Source of the DNA: Haematobia irritans
Lineage: Eukaryota; Arthropoda; Insecta; Diptera; Muscidae
DNA length: 64,000 nucleotides
Assembly (NCBI RefSeq): GCF_050003625.1
Contig: NC_134401.1
Location: forward strand, 96,760,852-96,824,851
Direction: 5' to 3'
Shown: piece by piece, positions 10,867-22,554 of the stretch
How the letters are laid out: each line of letters opens with the position of its first letter
Position numbering within the stretch: the stretch's first letter is position 1
Made by a program: the position numbers and the translations under genes
The notes under the pieces: model-generated
Databases searched by the model: none
Told to the model about the DNA's origin: nothing
Seen by the model: the letters and a program-made list of their open reading frames with translations, nothing else

Positions 10867-12094
10867 TGCAAGTGCGTGGGTTCCTAATGCATTCGCGGGC
10901 TGACCTGTAGGCGTTTGCTACCTCGGGGGTATGAAATTTTGGTTTAGCTGTCAAATCCGCAATTATGACCCGATTTCGATTATGGATAGACGATATGGAA
11001 CAATTGTGCATCGGTGCATTTTCTGGGAAATTCTTAATTTGTAATGGTACACCGGTATGGGTACTTGGGAAATATACATTATTCATACGGCCCATGGGCA
11101 GGTGACTATGGTTATATGAACACTAAATAACGACAAATACTTTAGGCAATAAATAAAGTTGCTAAGGGGCAACATAGCTTTTATATTAATAAATTTCCTT
11201 TTCTTTTGAAATGTCATATACAAGTTAATCATGATACTGGTAAAAGATGGTAACTTAATTTATTTCTTATTTCAAACAACCAATCTCGATTTCTTCAACG
11301 ATTGTTAACTCAAGGTCTATTTATTTTACCTTCGTACACGAATTGTTTACAAGGAATTTACATTAAAAAGCCAAGGGAAATAATGGACAACAATTGTTGT
11401 GAGTGCCATCATCTGGCCCACCAACTATCTGAAGGACATGAGAATTTGACAATGGGCGAAAAATTAAGCGCATCGTTAAGGAAACCTTTTCACATGACAA
11501 AAACAGACACAGTCAACATAGCCGCATGGGTCAAAGCAAATTGGACTGTAATGGCTTAACAATGAAATTATTCGAGTGATAAATTACTTTCATTTGTAAT
11601 TCCTGGTAATGGACTGGAATGTCAGTGGTGGCTAATGTGCACAGAAAAACCAAGAACAATACAAAGAGACAAAAAGCCATAGCAAGATGTTGTTTAAGTT
11701 AACATCTGAGTCGACAAAGATAAATGAAGAAATTTTAAATTTAGTTATCCCCGGGTTTAGTAATCTAGGCAATTTCCATTACCGAAGTGCTCTTTGTTTT
11801 TTGGGCAAATACAAGAACCTTGAAATATGTTTTCATAGAAACATTATTTGTAGTTAAAATGATGAAGGAATTAATGAATGAACGAAGTATGATGCTTTAT
11901 ATATACGAGTATTTTATTGATACTAAATCTTATAGAGTTAAAAATATCATTTAAAAATAATACGAAAATTTTTTGTACTTTAAATATTAATAATGCGAAT
12001 TAAGCTGCCAACTGTGACATTTTGACGCCAATAAGATCGTCCTCGAAGAATGGGGCGCAAGAACAGATACCAGAAGAAATAAATATTATATATT
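10867..12094. other. Sequence without recognised features
   Basis: No repeat family was recognised. An 85-codon frame at 11302-11559 has no domain or codon signature that I can defend. Possibly single-copy DNA. Confidence 0.45.
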
Positions 12095-12703
12095 CACTGA
12101 AAAAAATATTGTCGTGAGGTCAAAGATTTCATGTCTTTAAAATACGAATACAAATTTTGCTTAGCATAGAAGACGCATTTCTCTAAAATAAAGTTATTTT
12201 CCTTGTCCAAAAGTCGATAAACTTTTCAATGAAGTCGTATTGTCCTTATAATTAAGTGTTTTGACTTAAAAATGGGTATCTTAACATGAAAGAAAAAATT
12301 TATAGGCTAAGGTCAACTTGACTTTAATAATTCAGAAAAATTCTTTAAATTTAATGAAATTGTCTTTAAATTTGTTGTCTTTTTGCATCTTGAATACAAA
12401 GCAAAAAATCATTCAAATATAGGACATGTTTTTCAAAATTTTATTTGAAAGAAGTTTTTTACTTCAAACATAGCCTAATTTCTACTGGAAGTCGAGTCCT
12501 AATTTGGAAAATAAAGTTGCTGAGAAAGCGAAAAATTAAAATTTGCTTCCTAGAAGCAAGTACACAAAACCTAAATTTAAAAGAGAATTGTGTCTTAAAA
12601 GTATCCTTACTTGTATTCTCTGCTTCTTTGGCTCGGAATCAATACCAAATTTTTTAAAGTAAAGACAAAATCTTTGGAACCGAGTATGCTTTTTTCTCAG
12701 TGT
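12095..12703 (+). mobile_element. MITE family E, copy 2
   Basis: Starts CACTGAAAAAAATATTG and ends CTTTTTTCTCAGTG. It is collinear with copy 1 but lacks a segment of a few tens of bp around 12510. Confidence 0.85.
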
Positions 12704-12747
12704 TATTATCTCTCCTATTGGAAACAAATTTTGGGTGTAAATTTTAA

Positions 12748-13110
12748 CCCTTTCACTACCGATGTCCTCTTTGAAGGACATTCGACAAAAACAAAAACAA
12801 AAAATTCTATTTTTCCACTTATTTTCGATTTATTGGTGAGGTCTGAAATACATTTTTATAAACTTTTTTAACAACAAACGAAAAATACGAAAATTTTAGA
12901 CAATTTTTGTACTGTATGTTTCTAGTAAATTGACATTCATATAAAAACTATAGCTGATACTTTTATGGGTTTTTTTGGATTTTTTGCCACACTTTTAAAG
13001 ATATTCTAGGCCAAATAGCGCTTATTTTCGTAAGGCCATTTGGTCACAATTCAAGAATTTAATTTTCATAACAAGTTGTTATCATTAGGTTTATTTCGGT
13101 AGTGAAAGGG
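12748..13110 (+). mobile_element. piggyBac-type MITE
   Basis: A 363-bp element with a perfect 15-bp terminal inverted repeat CCCTTTCACTACCGA (12748-12762; inverse at 13096-13110). It is flanked on both sides by TTAA (12744-12747 and 13111-13114). CCC...GGG ends inside a TTAA duplication define the piggyBac superfamily. No transposase is present, so it would need one in trans. Confidence 0.9.
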
Positions 13111-13204
13111 TTAAGGGTTTTAACGATTTTAGTTTGCACCACCAAGGGAAAGTGACTACTTCCACAAATAGAGAGAACTTACACACAGTGGACTTTTGAT
13201 ACTA

Positions 13205-13640
13205 TGAAAATTTTAAAAGATATTGAATTTATAGAAAATTTTCATAAAATTGTATTTCTATAGAAAATTTTGACAAAATTTTCTATACAAATAAAAGTTA
13301 TAGAAAATTTATAGAAAATTTTATTTCTATAGAAAATTTTGTCAAGATTTTAGTTTATAGAAAATTTTGTAAAAAATTTATTTTTATAGAAAATTTTGTC
13401 AAAATTTTATTTTATAGAAAATTTTGTAAAAAATTTATTTTTATAGAAAATTTTGTCAAAATTTTATTTTATAGAAAATTTTGTCCAAATTTTATTTCTA
13501 TAGAAGATATTGTCAAAATGTTATTTCTATAGAAAATTTTGACAACATTTTCTATTTTATTTTATAGAAAATTTTGTCCAAATTTTATTTCTATGGAAGA
13601 TATTGTCAAAATGTTATTTCTATAGAAAATTTTGTCAAAA
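13205..13640 (+). repeat. 29-bp minisatellite array, plus orientation (left palindrome arm)
   Basis: Tandem 29-bp units in plus orientation with several variants, including 'tctatggaagatattgtc' near 13590. It converges on an oppositely oriented array at about 13640. Confidence 0.93.
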
Positions 13641-14160
13641 ATTTGACAAAATTTTCTATAAAAATAAAATTTTTACAAAATTTTCTATTAAATAAAATCT
13701 TGACAAAATTTTCTATAAAATAAAATTTTGACAAAATTATCTATAGAAATAAAATTTTTACAAAATTTTCTATAGAAATGAAATTTTGACAAAATTATCT
13801 ATAGAAATAAAATGTTGACAAAATTTTCTATAGAAATACGATTTTGACAATATCTTCCATAGAAATAAAATTTGGACAAAATTTTCTATAAAAATAAAAT
13901 TTTTACAAAATTTTCTATTAAATAAAATCTTGACAAAATTTTCTATAAAATAAAATTTTGACAAAATTATCTATAGAAATAAAATTTTTACAAAATTTTC
14001 TATAGAAATGAAATTTTGACAAAATTATCTATAGAAATAAAATGTTGATAAAATTTTCTATAGAAATATAATTTTGACAAAATCTTCTATAGAAATAAAA
14101 TTTTGACAAAATTTTCTATAGAAATAAAATTTTGACAAAATTTTCAACAGAAATAAAATT
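13641..14160 (-). repeat. 29-bp minisatellite array, minus orientation (right palindrome arm)
   Basis: Units read ..AAATTTTGACAAAATTTTCTATAG... A block at about 13649-13760 recurs at about 13877-13995. A variant unit ('gacaatatcttccatag', ~13846) is the inverse of the left-arm variant near 13590, so the arms correspond at variant level. Confidence 0.93.
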
Positions 14161-15408
14161 TTGGTAGATCATTTTTGGCGATATGGTCCAATTTTTGTGT
14201 GATTGGCCATTGGCTATATATAACTATAGACCGATATGGACCAATTTTTGCGTGGCTGTTAGCGGCCATATACTAGCTGAATCTACCAAATTTCAACCGA
14301 ATCGGATGAATTTTGCTCCTCCAAGAGGTTCCGGAGGTCAAATCTGGGAATCGATTTATTTGGGGCTATACATAGTTATGGACCGATATGGACCAATTTT
14401 TGCAAGGTGTTTAGATACCATATACTAACACCACGTACCAAATTTCAACCGAATCGGATTAAATTTGTTCTTCCAAGAGGCTCCGGAGTTCAAATCTGGG
14501 GATCGGTTTATATGGGGTCCATATATAATTATGGACCGATATGAACCAATTTTTTGATGGTTTTTAAAGACCATATACTAACACCACGTACCAAATTTCA
14601 ACCGGATCGGATGAATTTTGCTCCGCAAAGAGGCTCCGGTAGTCAATCCTGGGGATCGGTTTATATGGGGGCATATATTATTATGGACCTATATGGACCA
14701 ATTTTTGCTTGGTTGTTAGAGACCATATACTGACACCATGTACCAAACTTCAACAGGATCGGATGAATATTGCTCCTCTAAGAAGATTCGGAGGTAAAAT
14801 CTGGGGATCGGTTTATATGGGGGCTATATATAATTATGGACCTATATGGACCAATTTTTGCTTGGTTGTTAGAGACCATATACTGACTCAATGTACCAAA
14901 CTTCAAAGGGATCGGATGAATTTTTCTCCTCCAAGAGGCCCCGGAGGTCAAATCTGGGGATCGGTTTATATGGGGGCTATATATAATTATGGACCGATAT
15001 GGATCAATTTTTTCATGGTTTTTATAGACCACATACTAACACCACATACCAAATTTCAACCGGAACGGATAAATTTTGCTCCTCCAAGAGGCTCTGCAAG
15101 CCAAATCTGGGGGGTCGGTTTATATGGGGGCTATACGTAAAAGTGGTCCGATATGGCTCATTTGGAATACCATCCGACCTACATAAATGAAAACTACTTA
15201 TGCCAAGTTTGAAGTCGATAGCTTGTTTCGTTCGGAAGTTAGCGTGATTTCAACAGGCGGACGGACGGACGGACATGCTCAGATCGACTCAGAATTTCAC
15301 CACGACCCAGAATATATATACTTTATGGGGTCTTAGAGCAATATTTCGATGTGTTACAAACGGAATGACAAAGTTAATATACCCCCATCCTATGGTGGAG
15401 GGTATAAA
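14161..15408 (+). mobile_element. DINE-like family A, 5' part replaced by 29-bp array
   Basis: The 29-bp array passes directly ('attttggtagatcatttttgg') into family A 153-bp units. Then come the tail ('gatagcttgtttcgttcgga'), a (GGAC)n core near 15258-15275, 'tatactttatggggtctta', and the terminal hairpin TATACCCCC...GGAGGGTATA (15380-15408). Reading frames within (for example 14709-15140) arise because 153 is divisible by three. Confidence 0.85.
14190..15135 (+). repeat. 153-bp tandem array in family A
   Basis: The landmark GATCGGTTTA (or variants) occurs at 14349, 14501, 14654, 14806, 14959 and ~15113: steps of 152, 153, 152, 153 and ~154 bp. Confidence 0.95.
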
Positions 15409-15417
15409 AATACTAAA

Positions 15418-15620
15418 GAATGGCTTAAAACGGAGATTCCTCGATTTATTTTAACCACACAATAGCCATTAAAACTCCGGAGTTTGAATCCATTGGGAAT
15501 GGTCGAAAATACCGCAAAGTTACTTTCGTGCTATGTGTGATGGTTTTGTCAGCCATTTGAAGACTAGAATTCGTGCCAATTGCAGCCAATTCAATTTGAT
15601 ATTATTTCCGACAATTTTTG
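15418..15620 (+). pseudogene. Tc1/mariner transposase remnant, C-terminal part
   Basis: Conceptual pieces WLKTEIPRFI (from ~15422) and YFRAMCDGFVSHLKTRIRAN (~15515-15580) resemble the C-terminal part of Tc1/mariner-superfamily transposases. The remnants at 22555-23010 and 57425-57960 share this pattern. Stops and frameshifts interrupt it, and no ends were recognised. Not functional. Confidence 0.6.
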
Positions 15621-16831
15621 CTTTTGAAATATTTGATTTACTTTTACATATTAGCTATCCTGAATATGGTTAAAGTATAATATTTAATAAACCTTATCAA
15701 ATTAATAAAGCAAATTAAATTATAAACTCTCTGTATGGTAATGTATGCATATCATGCTTCCACAATCTATCTTTGACTATGCCATCCAAGTTCGTAGCAT
15801 CCTCGTTTTTCTCAGTATTATGAATAATTTGCTTGCATAACTTTGCAAGAATTTTGTCATCTCATTGTTTGGAATGACTATAATTTCTTTGCTCCTTTTT
15901 TTTAATACTTCTAGTCATTGCTCCATTGCTATTGGGGTAAAAATTTCATAGCTTCATAGAAAACCAAAGCAAAGAAAAATTCTTCTCTTATCATTCCTGG
16001 TATAACATTCTGTACTCACACTGGGGTTAATATACTCCATGGATCATTTTCTTCTACCATTTCCCATCTACATACAGTATATTTTTCCTATATACAGATA
16101 AACACAGTGTATGTTTATAAAGAAATTATTATTATGGTGTTATATAGTCTTCAACTATGGCATACGTTTTAGTTTCCTAACACCCCGTCTCCATGTGATC
16201 CCATTGTGCAATGATAAATAGCGGGTGTAAGAATAACAAATCAAATCAATGTTGTATTTTTATGGCATACTTTAAGGAGTGAACGTGATTTTTATACTAA
16301 ACTTATTCATTGAGTCGATATGTAAGGTTCTCCCAATCTCTTATTCTCTTGCAGACCATCCATTTAAAGCTATGAATGAGTGCCATGGCCCATATGTTTT
16401 GTGTGTGTGTGTGTGGAGGGAATGTTTTCGTAAAATGAGTGTATAAATGGTGTATACGTTCAAGGGAATGAATATGATGATGGGTGTGTTTCTCGTTTGT
16501 TTAATAGAAGCTTTGATGCTATGTGGTTGGTGTGGTTGTTGCTCACAGATATTGTTCTACTATAGCTCACCATGCTAATGTTAGCTGCTCTCTGAAGCAT
16601 TATATGCTAAATAAACATCAACATAAACAAGAGAATACAAACTATGATATACACCAAATGATAACATTGCATTAAAACAAACAATTTTCGAACTTTAGTA
16701 AAAACTGCAAAATTTCATATGTCACATAAACTAAGAGGTGTTGGCCTTTAGAGTTTGTTGGACTATGGAATTTGTTTGTATAATTTACACTTTCAGTATT
16801 GCAGTAATAACATACATACGTTTTTTTTTGT
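15621..16831. other. Apparently single-copy DNA
   Basis: No repeat family of this window occurs here apart from a short (GT)n run near 16402-16417. Composition is more balanced than the arrays. No coding exon could be supported. Possibly intronic or intergenic. Confidence 0.45.
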
Positions 16832-17367
16832 AATTTTAAATAAAGTGTTATGGATTATACGTGTATGTAAATCAGTTTTTATGGTCTGTGGAATTTTACG
16901 TAAAATTGTAAAAACAAAATATATACGTAAATGAATAGTAAACAGAATTTTGTTCATAGTTTATCGAAAGCAATATTTAATTAAATTGGCTAAAGTTAAT
17001 ATGGAAATTTTCAAAATGTTTAAACTTCTTCATTTAATAATAATTTTTCCATATATGCTTTCGAAAGGAATTTTTACATTTTTTTCAATATCTACTTATG
17101 ACAAAGGACCATTGTAATGAAATAAACAAATATGTGGTGAGGATATAATATTTTTAGATGACCCGCATTATAAATTATGGTGCACTTAATAACGTGACTC
17201 CAAGTTCAATATTATTAGCTAAGCTATGGAAATATGAACAATACTCATGTAGAAGATTTATCATAACCCTTTTGGTTAGATGAAAGTAGCAGCTCGATTT
17301 ATTTCAGGCTCATTTAGACTATTCAGTCCATTGTGATACCACACTAACTAAAAAAATATCAATAACA
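16832..17367. repeat. 536-bp direct duplication, copy 1
   Basis: Read line by line, this is identical to 19852-20387 (offset 3020). Its right end (17291-17345) contains the reverse complement of the LINE/SINE 3' tail, so an old retroposon end lies inside. In this copy both flanks are non-repetitive. Confidence 0.95.
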
Positions 17368-17680
17368 TATAGACACTTCTAGCTTTTTTACCGTGAAACA
17401 TGCTGAACCAACCTGATTTTCTGCTGAGCCAACCTGATTATTCCAAAACATCACCAAACTGCTTAGCTTATTAGTTTCCAGATCCGCTAAAGTTTACTGG
17501 TACAGTGGTGACTAATAGCTGAAAAATCTATTCTAGTGACAGTTCATTTTATTGTTTACAAGCTTACAAAGGCATTTTTATAAATTGTATTTAGAAATAA
17601 AGTTATTCGAGATGGAATTCAGGCTTAATAGTGTGATTGCTTAGACACCACAAACGACTAAATATTATGTTTCTCATATA
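17368..17680. other. Sequence without recognised features
   Basis: Nothing recognised beyond general AT-richness. Confidence 0.4.
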
Positions 17681-18322
17681 CACAAAAATTTTTTTTTTGA
17701 TTCAATCACCAAATTAATTGATCCAATTAATTTTTTAATTGAAATGTCTTCAATCACGAAAATGATAGTATCAATCACAGTTTTAATTGGGCATAGAAAA
17801 AAAATCTTGATTAAAAAATTATTGATGATTGAATGATTCAAAAAGGTAACTATTTTTAATTACTTTCTGAATTGGCTTAAAGGTTTTATTTGGATTATCA
17901 AATGATTGTTTGAAATATTTTTTTAATTAAAAAGTAAAAAAAAATTTGCCACTTTTTTTAACTGAATTAATCTTCCGAATTTGATTAAAAAGTTAATTGT
18001 ATCAATTAATTTTTCAATTAAAAATTTTAAAATTTTCATTTTCATTTCATTTCATTTCATTTCTTTATTAAATGCATTCCTACACAACAAGATTAAAATC
18101 TTATAATTATAGTATAGGATTATTAATTTGAATAATACATTTGATTATCGTAGTAATTATAAAATAGTTTTAAAATAAATAAATATATTATTGACTTAAT
18201 TAACATAATGTTTCTATCATGATTAAAATGTAAACTGTATCAATTAATTTATTAATTGAAAAAATTTTCAACTCCAACTAACTTTTTAATTGGAAATATT
18301 TTGGTGATATTTTTTCTGTGTA
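17681..18322. mobile_element. Candidate AT-rich MITE with imperfect inverted ends
   Basis: The left end 'tacacaaaaa.. caatcacca..ccaattaa' and right end 'ttaattgg..ttttggtgat..tttctgtgta' are imperfect inverses. The interior has repeated TTAATTGATCCAATTAA-like palindromic words and a short (TTTCA)n run at 18043-18063. No second copy in the window, so classification is tentative. Confidence 0.45.
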
Positions 18323-18408
18323 CCATTTCCCATTGAAAAACTGGATAAAATAAAAACGATAACTACACCAGACAATTTTAACAGACATTATGCTGGGGTT
18401 ATAATCTC

Positions 18409-19851
18409 GGTTGCCGCAGTTGGTAGAATTCTCCCAAAAAATAGTAGATTTTTTACCGTTTGGTAGGTTGGTAGAATTCCTGATGATTTAGTAGATTTTG
18501 CAAAATATTTCTTTTCAACTAAAAGTTACTTCTCAAATTTTGTATATCTTTATTTTCCTATAGAAATAAAATTTTCTATAGAATTTTGATAAAATTTTCT
18601 ATAGAATTTTGATAAAATTTTCTATAGAAATAAAATTAAAAAAAATTTCTATAGAAATAACATTTCGACAAAATTTTCTATACAAATATAATTTGGCCAA
18701 ATTTTTGATAGAAATCAAATTTTGACAAAATCTTCTATACTAATAACATTTTAACAAAATTTTCTATAGAAATAAAATTGTGATACAATTTCCTATAGAA
18801 ATAAAATATTGAAAAAATGTTCTATAAAAATAAATTTTTGACAAAATTTTCGATAGAAATAAAATTTTGATAACATTTTCTATAGAAATAAAATATTGAA
18901 AAAATTTTCTAGAGAAATAAAATTTTGACAAATTTTTCTATAGAAATAAAATGTTGATCAAATTTTCTATAGAAATAAAATTTTGAGAAATAAAATTTTG
19001 ACAAAATTTTCTATAGAAATAAAATTTTTACAAAGTTTTCTATAGAGATAAAATTTTGACAAAATCTTCTATAGAAATAAAATTGTGATACAATTTTCGA
19101 TAGAAATAAAGTTTTGACAAAATTTTCTATAGAAATAAAATTTTTTACAAAATCTTCTATATAAATAAAGTTTTGACAAAATCTTCTATAGAAATAAAAT
19201 TTTGACAAAATCTTCTACAGATATAAAATGTTGACAAAATTTTCTATAGAAATAAAATTTCGTCAAAATTTTCTATAGAAATAAAATTTTGTCAAATTTT
19301 CTATGTATATAAAATGTTGACAAAATTTCCTATAGAAATAAAATTTTGACGAAATTTTCTATAGAAATAAAATTTTGTCAAGATTTTCTATAGAAATAAA
19401 AATTTGACAAAATTTTCTGTAGAAATAAAATTTTGACAAAATCTTCTACAGAAATAAAATTTTGACAAAATTTTATATAGAAATAAAATTTTGATACAAT
19501 TTTCTATAGAAATAAAATTTTGACAAAGTTTTCTATAGAAATAAAATTTTGACAAAACATTTTCTGTAGAGATAAAATTGTGATACAATTTTCTATAGAA
19601 ATAAAATTTTAAAAAAATCTACTATAGAAATAAAATTGTGATAAAATTTTTTATAGAAATAAAATTTTGATAAAATTTTCTATAGAAATAAAATATTGAC
19701 AAAATCTTCTATAGAAATAAAATTTTGACAAAGTTTTCAAAAGAAACACAATTTTGACAAAATCTTCTATAAAAATAAAATTTGGTCAAAACATTTTATA
19801 TAGAGATAAGTTGTGATAAAATTTTCTAAAGAAATACAATTGTGACAATAC
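18409..19851 (-). repeat. 29-bp array element (H), left end and array
   Basis: Begins with GGTTGCCGCAGTTGGTAGAA (18409-18428) and a ~130-bp leader ('ttttttaccgtttggtagg', 'gatgatttagtagattttgc') also seen at 38235-38340 and, inverted, at 49711-49830. Minus-orientation 29-bp units follow from about 18560. The array is interrupted at 19852 by the 536-bp duplication. Confidence 0.85.
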
Positions 19852-20387
19852 AATTTTAAATAAAGTGTTATGGATTATACGTGTATGTAAATCAGTTTTT
19901 ATGGTCTGTGGAATTTTACGTAAAATTGTAAAAACAAAATATATACGTAAATGAATAGTAAACAGAATTTTGTTCATAGTTTATCGAAAGCAATATTTAA
20001 TTAAATTGGCTAAAGTTAATATGGAAATTTTCAAAATGTTTAAACTTCTTCATTTAATAATAATTTTTCCATATATGCTTTCGAAAGGAATTTTTACATT
20101 TTTTTCAATATCTACTTATGACAAAGGACCATTGTAATGAAATAAACAAATATGTGGTGAGGATATAATATTTTTAGATGACCCGCATTATAAATTATGG
20201 TGCACTTAATAACGTGACTCCAAGTTCAATATTATTAGCTAAGCTATGGAAATATGAACAATACTCATGTAGAAGATTTATCATAACCCTTTTGGTTAGA
20301 TGAAAGTAGCAGCTCGATTTATTTCAGGCTCATTTAGACTATTCAGTCCATTGTGATACCACACTAACTAAAAAAATATCAATAACA
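19852..20387. repeat. 536-bp direct duplication, copy 2, inside the 29-bp array
   Basis: No difference from 16832-17367 was seen. Both ends abut 29-bp array sequence. The right junction falls at 'aataaca', which also fits the array phase (GACAAAATTTT), suggesting microhomology. It could be a recent segmental transfer or an assembly mis-join. Confidence 0.95.
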
Positions 20388-21082
20388 AAATTTTCTATAG
20401 AAATAAAATTTTGAAAAAAAATCTACTATAGAAATAAAACTGTGATAAAATTTTCTATAGAAATAAAATTTTGACAAAGTTTTCTAAAGAAATAAAATTT
20501 TGACAATTTTTTTTATACAAATAAAATTGTGATACAATTTTCAATAGAAATAAAATTTTGTCAAAATTTTCTATAGGAATAAAATATTGATAACATTTTC
20601 TATAGAAATAAAATTTTGACAAAATTTTCTATAGAAATAAAATTTTGATAACATTTTCTATAGAAATAAAATTTTGACAAAATTTTCTATAGAAATAAAT
20701 TTTTGACAAAATTTTCTATAGAAATAAAATTTTGAAAAAAAATTTCTATATAATTAAAATTTTGACAAAGTTTCCTATAGAAAAAAATTTTTGAAAAAAT
20801 CTACTATAGAAATAAAATTTTGACAAAGTTTTATAAAGAAATAAAATTTTGACAATTTGTTTTATAGAAATAAAATTTTGACAAAGTTTTATAAAGAAAT
20901 AAAATTTTGACAAAATTTTCTATAGAAATAAAATTTTGATCAAATTTTCTATAGAAATAAAATTTTTACAAAACTTTCTATAGAAATAAAATTTTGACAA
21001 AATTTTTTAAGCAATAAAATTTAGTTTTTTGGTCAAATTTTATTCAAAATTTGGTATATAAGTTTTGACTCGAGTGGCAACC
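20388..21082 (-). repeat. 29-bp array element (H), continuation and right end
   Basis: The array resumes and ends with a diverged copy of the standard right end ('gactcgagtggcaacc', 21067-21082). Elsewhere this end reads TTTTGGTAGATTATTTTTGG then CTCGAGTGGCAACC (60108-60140). GTGGCAACC here and GGTTGCCGC at 18409 are inverted. Confidence 0.8.
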
Positions 21083-21409
21083 ATAGTTTTAAGACCTGTG
21101 GCTAAATATGGCTGACAAAATCAGATATCGAAAGTTAACAGCATAAATATATCGTCACTTGTATATACGACAAGCGCTAGGAGGACCACATAAAGAAAAC
21201 ATCATAGGTGACACTCGTGAGACTTATAAGCTTAGCTACAATGGAAGGCACTGTTTAGAGGCAGAAATTCCGAGGCCGAGCGTTATATAGACACGGACTA
21301 TATGGCGACTTAGCAGGAATATCATGATAAACCAAACTGTATATATATTATATAGTGGGAGGAAAGGTGGATACCTTTCGGAATACAGATGGAGCTTAAA
21401 TAGAAGATA
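21083..21409. other. Unassigned, possibly decayed LINE sequence
   Basis: No feature can be defended. Its G+C content and position directly before an RNase H remnant suggest it may be the decayed upstream part of the same LINE. Confidence 0.3.
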
Positions 21410-21900
21410 AGCCGAAATATATTATACAAAGTATGGAGGAGTTGGAGGAAAGGAGGATACCTTTCGGAATACAGATGAATCTAAAATACACGAAGGGACT
21501 GGTAGCATTATTTGTTGCAGTAAACTAAGAATACGGGAATCGTATATATTAGATAGCACTTGCAGTATCTTTCAGACAGAAATCTCTGCAATCTGCTGAG
21601 GGGTTCTTGATAAGACCGTTTTTCAGAAGCAATACCGGCTTCTTCATCGACAGTCAATCAGCCATAAAGGCCTTGGACTATGGAGACATAAGTTCAAAGG
21701 TACTCAATCGCATTCATAGAGAACTTAGTGTTCCCACTGAACAGCATAATGTAACTCTATGCTGGATACTTCGGTCTCTTCGGAAGGTAGCGAGCAAATG
21801 CGTAGGAATTGCGAAATTCAGATGACGATGAATTGACTGGAGTTGAGAACTTAAATGGGTATTATAACTGGACATAACACACTTATGTTAGATGGTGTCT
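21410..21900 (+). pseudogene. LINE RNase H domain remnant
   Basis: Translated pieces include CSIFQTEISAI (near 21563), FIDSQSAIKALDYGDI (21643-21690) and a degenerate distal part ('NSDDDELTG', ~21810-21840). They correspond to the RNase H motifs of the LINE at 33381-36173 (QAEILAI; YSDSQPAIKSL; ADELA). Stops and indels disrupt the frame. It is another copy of that class of element (RNase H-bearing non-LTR), much older than the one at 33 kb. Confidence 0.7.
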
Positions 21901-21959
21901 GGACTCCCATTCATTAGGGCCTCGGGTTGATGTTTTACGCAACTTTAAGGAAGGCGGAT

Positions 21960-22335
21960 AAATGGAAGTCTTCGAGGGACTTTAATGGTATTGCAAATGG
22001 GCCATATTGGACCACTTTTACGTATAGCCCCCATATAAACCGACCCCCAGATTTGGCTTGCAGAACCTCTTGGAGGAGCAAAATTCATTAGCCCCCATGT
22101 AAACCGATCCCCAGATTTGACCTCCGGAGCCTCTTGGAGGCACAATATTCATCCGATCCGGTTAAAATTTGGTACGTGGTATTAGTATATGGTCTTTAAC
22201 AACTATACCAAATCGGTCCATAATCATATATAGCCCCCATACAAACCGATTCCTAGATTTGGTTTTGGAGCCTCTTGGAGGAGCACATTTCATCCGATTC
22301 AGTTGAAATGGGGTTCATTGTGGTAGTATATGGCC
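21960..22335 (-). mobile_element. DINE-like family A fragment (153-bp units)
   Basis: Minus-strand family A unit words ('agcccccatataaaccgacc', 'agatttggcttgcagaacct', 'cctcttggaggagcaaaatt') in about two and a half units, without head or hairpin. Confidence 0.8.
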
Positions 22336-22338
22336 GAA

Positions 22339-22504
22339 ACCACTTAGAGAAAATCCAAACTCTCAGAAATGTTTCCAATATTACTGAGAGTGATTAATCC
22401 ACCGCTGAAATAAAAATTATGCTATTCGGTCGAAACTGGAATTGAATCCAGGAGCTTTTGTGAGCAAGGCGGGCATTATAACCATTGCCCTACGGTGATT
22501 CGGG
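22339..22504 (-). mobile_element. tRNA-derived SINE, 5' part
   Basis: Reverse complement gives a tRNA-like head (A-box region AGGGCAATGG, B box GGATTCAATTCC) and body words shared with 7916-8254 ('cgaccgaa', 'ggtggatta', 'acatttctgag'). The LINE-type tail is missing. An older, diverged copy. Confidence 0.8.
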
Positions 22505-22554
22505 TTTACTTGGAAAAAAGGTTAGCTGAAAATGTATACATTTTATTCACCACC

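Noticed and set aside
11302..11559. 85-codon frame as a host exon
   Set aside because: No splice context, homology or domain that I can recognise; kept as unassigned DNA.
14709..15140. 143-codon frame in family A
   Set aside because: Same cause: translated 153-bp repeats, with an open frame also on the complementary strand.
19011..19588. Minus-strand frames in 29-bp arrays (e.g. FYRKFCQNFISIENFVK repeats)
   Set aside because: Translated minisatellite; frames begin and stop with array indels and recur in every array.
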